Assembly: GCA_002730735.1 (NCBI GenBank)
Contig: PCAU01000011.1
Location: forward strand, 17,107-81,106
From: Acidobacteriota bacterium
Lineage (GTDB): Bacteria; Acidobacteriota; Vicinamibacteria; Vicinamibacterales; UBA823
Length of the DNA stretch: 64,000 nt
Direction: 5' to 3'
Shown in pieces: positions 63,372 through 64,000 of the stretch. The position numbers and the translations under genes were made by a program. The notes below the pieces were generated by a model that ran no database searches, had not been told where the DNA came from, and saw only the letters and a list, made by a program, of their open reading frames with translations. Every line of letters begins with the position of its first letter. The stretch's first letter is position 1.

Positions 63372-64000
63372 ATGTTGTCGCAATTATTCGAGAGCGTTCT
63401 CGATTTAATCGTGCAGACGTCGACCAATCTTCCACCAGACGTCCGCGCAGCCATGTCGCATACCGTGGGTTCTGAATCTTCTGGCAGCCGGTCTTCTCAA
63501 GCGCTCGACATCATTTCACTGAACATCGATCAGGCCTCCGACTGTGAGGGGGCGATCTGTCAAGACACCGGGATGCCAACGTTCGAAATTCAAACGCCTG
63601 TCGACGTCAATCAGATTGTAATGCACCGGGAGATCCATCGGGCCGTTGTGGAAGCGACTGAGCAGGGCAAGCTTCGACCGAATTCAGTCGACTCAATCAC
63701 GGGCAAGAATTCTGGTGACAACCTCGGACCTGGGACGCCGATCATCCACTTTAATCAATGGGAGCGCGACGAGATTGAGATCCGATTGTTACTGAAGGGT
63801 GGCGGTTGTGAGAACATGAACGCCCAGTATGCCTTGCCGGCCGAGCTGACGCACTTGGGTCGTGCCGATCGGACACTCGAGGGCGTCCGAAAGTGTATTC
63901 TACATGCCGTATGGCAGGCTCAAGGTAGGGGCTGTAGTCCTGGTGCAGTCGGAGTGTGTGTTGGCGGCGACCGAACGTCGGGCTACTCCCATGCTAAGGC
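63372..64000 (+). CDS. Class I (Fe-S) fumarate hydratase, N-terminal part, cut by the window end
   Basis: Starting at ATG 63372 (MLSQLFESVLDLIV) the frame stays open to base 64000, giving 209 residues. Three cysteines at the expected places (ICQDTG at about 62-67, KGGGCEN at about 142-148, GRGCSPG at about 187-193) bind the 4Fe-4S cluster of class I fumarases or tartrate dehydratase alpha subunits. HRAVVEAT and GPGTPIIHF are also typical of the family. Whether this is a fused FumA/B-like protein or a separate alpha subunit cannot be seen, because the C-terminal half lies outside. Confidence 0.9.
   Translation, partial: MLSQLFESVLDLIVQTSTNLPPDVRAAMSHTVGSESSGSRSSQALDIISLNIDQASDCEGAICQDTGMPTFEIQTPVDVNQIVMHREIHRAVVEATEQGKLRPNSVDSITGKNSGDNLGPGTPIIHFNQWERDEIEIRLLLKGGGCENMNAQYALPAELTHLGRADRTLEGVRKCILHAVWQAQGRGCSPGAVGVCVGGDRTSGYSHAK

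Noticed and set aside
1..64000. CRISPR array, IS element, prophage or integrase
   Set aside because: No regularly spaced repeats, transposase, integrase or phage genes are recognisable; repeats are limited to low-complexity codons and the twin micro-genes.

Overview
The window is an ordinary chromosomal segment of a Gram-negative (diderm) bacterium with moderate GC content. It has LptD, TonB/ExbB/ExbD, Lgt/LspA lipoprotein processing, several lipoproteins, a K+-type membrane pyrophosphatase and a secreted protein pairing a carboxypeptidase-regulatory-like fold with TPRs. That mix, with the gene order, suggests Acidobacteriota, perhaps a Vicinamibacteria-like lineage; this is inference, since there is no rRNA in the window. 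Almost all DNA is coding. I see no phage, insertion sequence, CRISPR array or plasmid gene.

Layout. 1-7.1 kb: tail of a B12-binding-type radical SAM protein on +, then a minus-strand block larB, dnaG, rpoD, a CAT-anticodon tRNA, a zinc-ribbon coiled-coil protein, an RNase HI-like protein and acpS. 7.3-11 kb: citrate synthase, lepA and lepB on +. 11.1-17.5 kb, minus: secreted TPR protein, YggS-like protein, DinG-like helicase, glyA, rpiB and a small secreted protein. 17.5-18.7 kb: an M20 peptidase on +. 18.7-27.9 kb, minus: deoxynucleoside kinase, accD, folC, lptD and a deoxysugar-nucleotide cassette (rmlA, rmlC-like, rmlB, Rmd-like reductase). The last gene of that cassette has no usual start codon and seems to begin at ATT. 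28-31.3 kb, +: a MenC/N-acylamino-acid-racemase enzyme and a HEAT-repeat lipoprotein with a degenerate cyclophilin domain. 31.3-31.7 kb, minus: two tandem micro-genes for 22- and 20-residue Lys/Ala peptides, between hairpin terminators and behind a good promoter. 31.8-38.7 kb: ddl on minus, then tgt, yajC, secD, secF, uppP and a DUF502 membrane protein on +. 38.9-43.8 kb, +: hppA, then tonB, exbB and two exbD genes. 44.1-45.2 kb, minus: TPR lipoprotein. 45.5-52.4 kb: bifunctional Rel/SpoT on +, ridA, rpmB and a Cys-rich unknown on minus, then a DksA/TraR-type protein and lon on +. 52.5-57.6 kb, minus: ileS, lspA, lgt, rluD. 57.9-63.3 kb: a COG3375-type GNAT protein on +, then thiD, moaE, moaD, prfA, prmC and a HIT protein on minus, and bioY on +. 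From 63.4 kb to the end: the 5' part of a class I fumarase on +.

The genes serve mostly housekeeping and envelope roles: export (YajC/SecD/SecF, LepB), lipoprotein maturation (Lgt, LspA), envelope precursors (Ddl, UppP, AccD, deoxysugars, LptD), outer-membrane energization (TonB/ExbB/ExbD), translation (LepA, IleS, RF1 with its methylase PrmC, L28, RluD, Tgt), stress control (Rel/SpoT, DksA-like, Lon) and cofactors (FolC, ThiD, MoaD/MoaE, BioY). Five of six candidate sigma-70 promoters show an 18-nt spacer.

The least explained element is the pair of lysine-rich micro-genes at 31.3-31.6 kb. Their last 14 residues are identical although the DNA differs at synonymous positions, which argues that both are translated and under selection.
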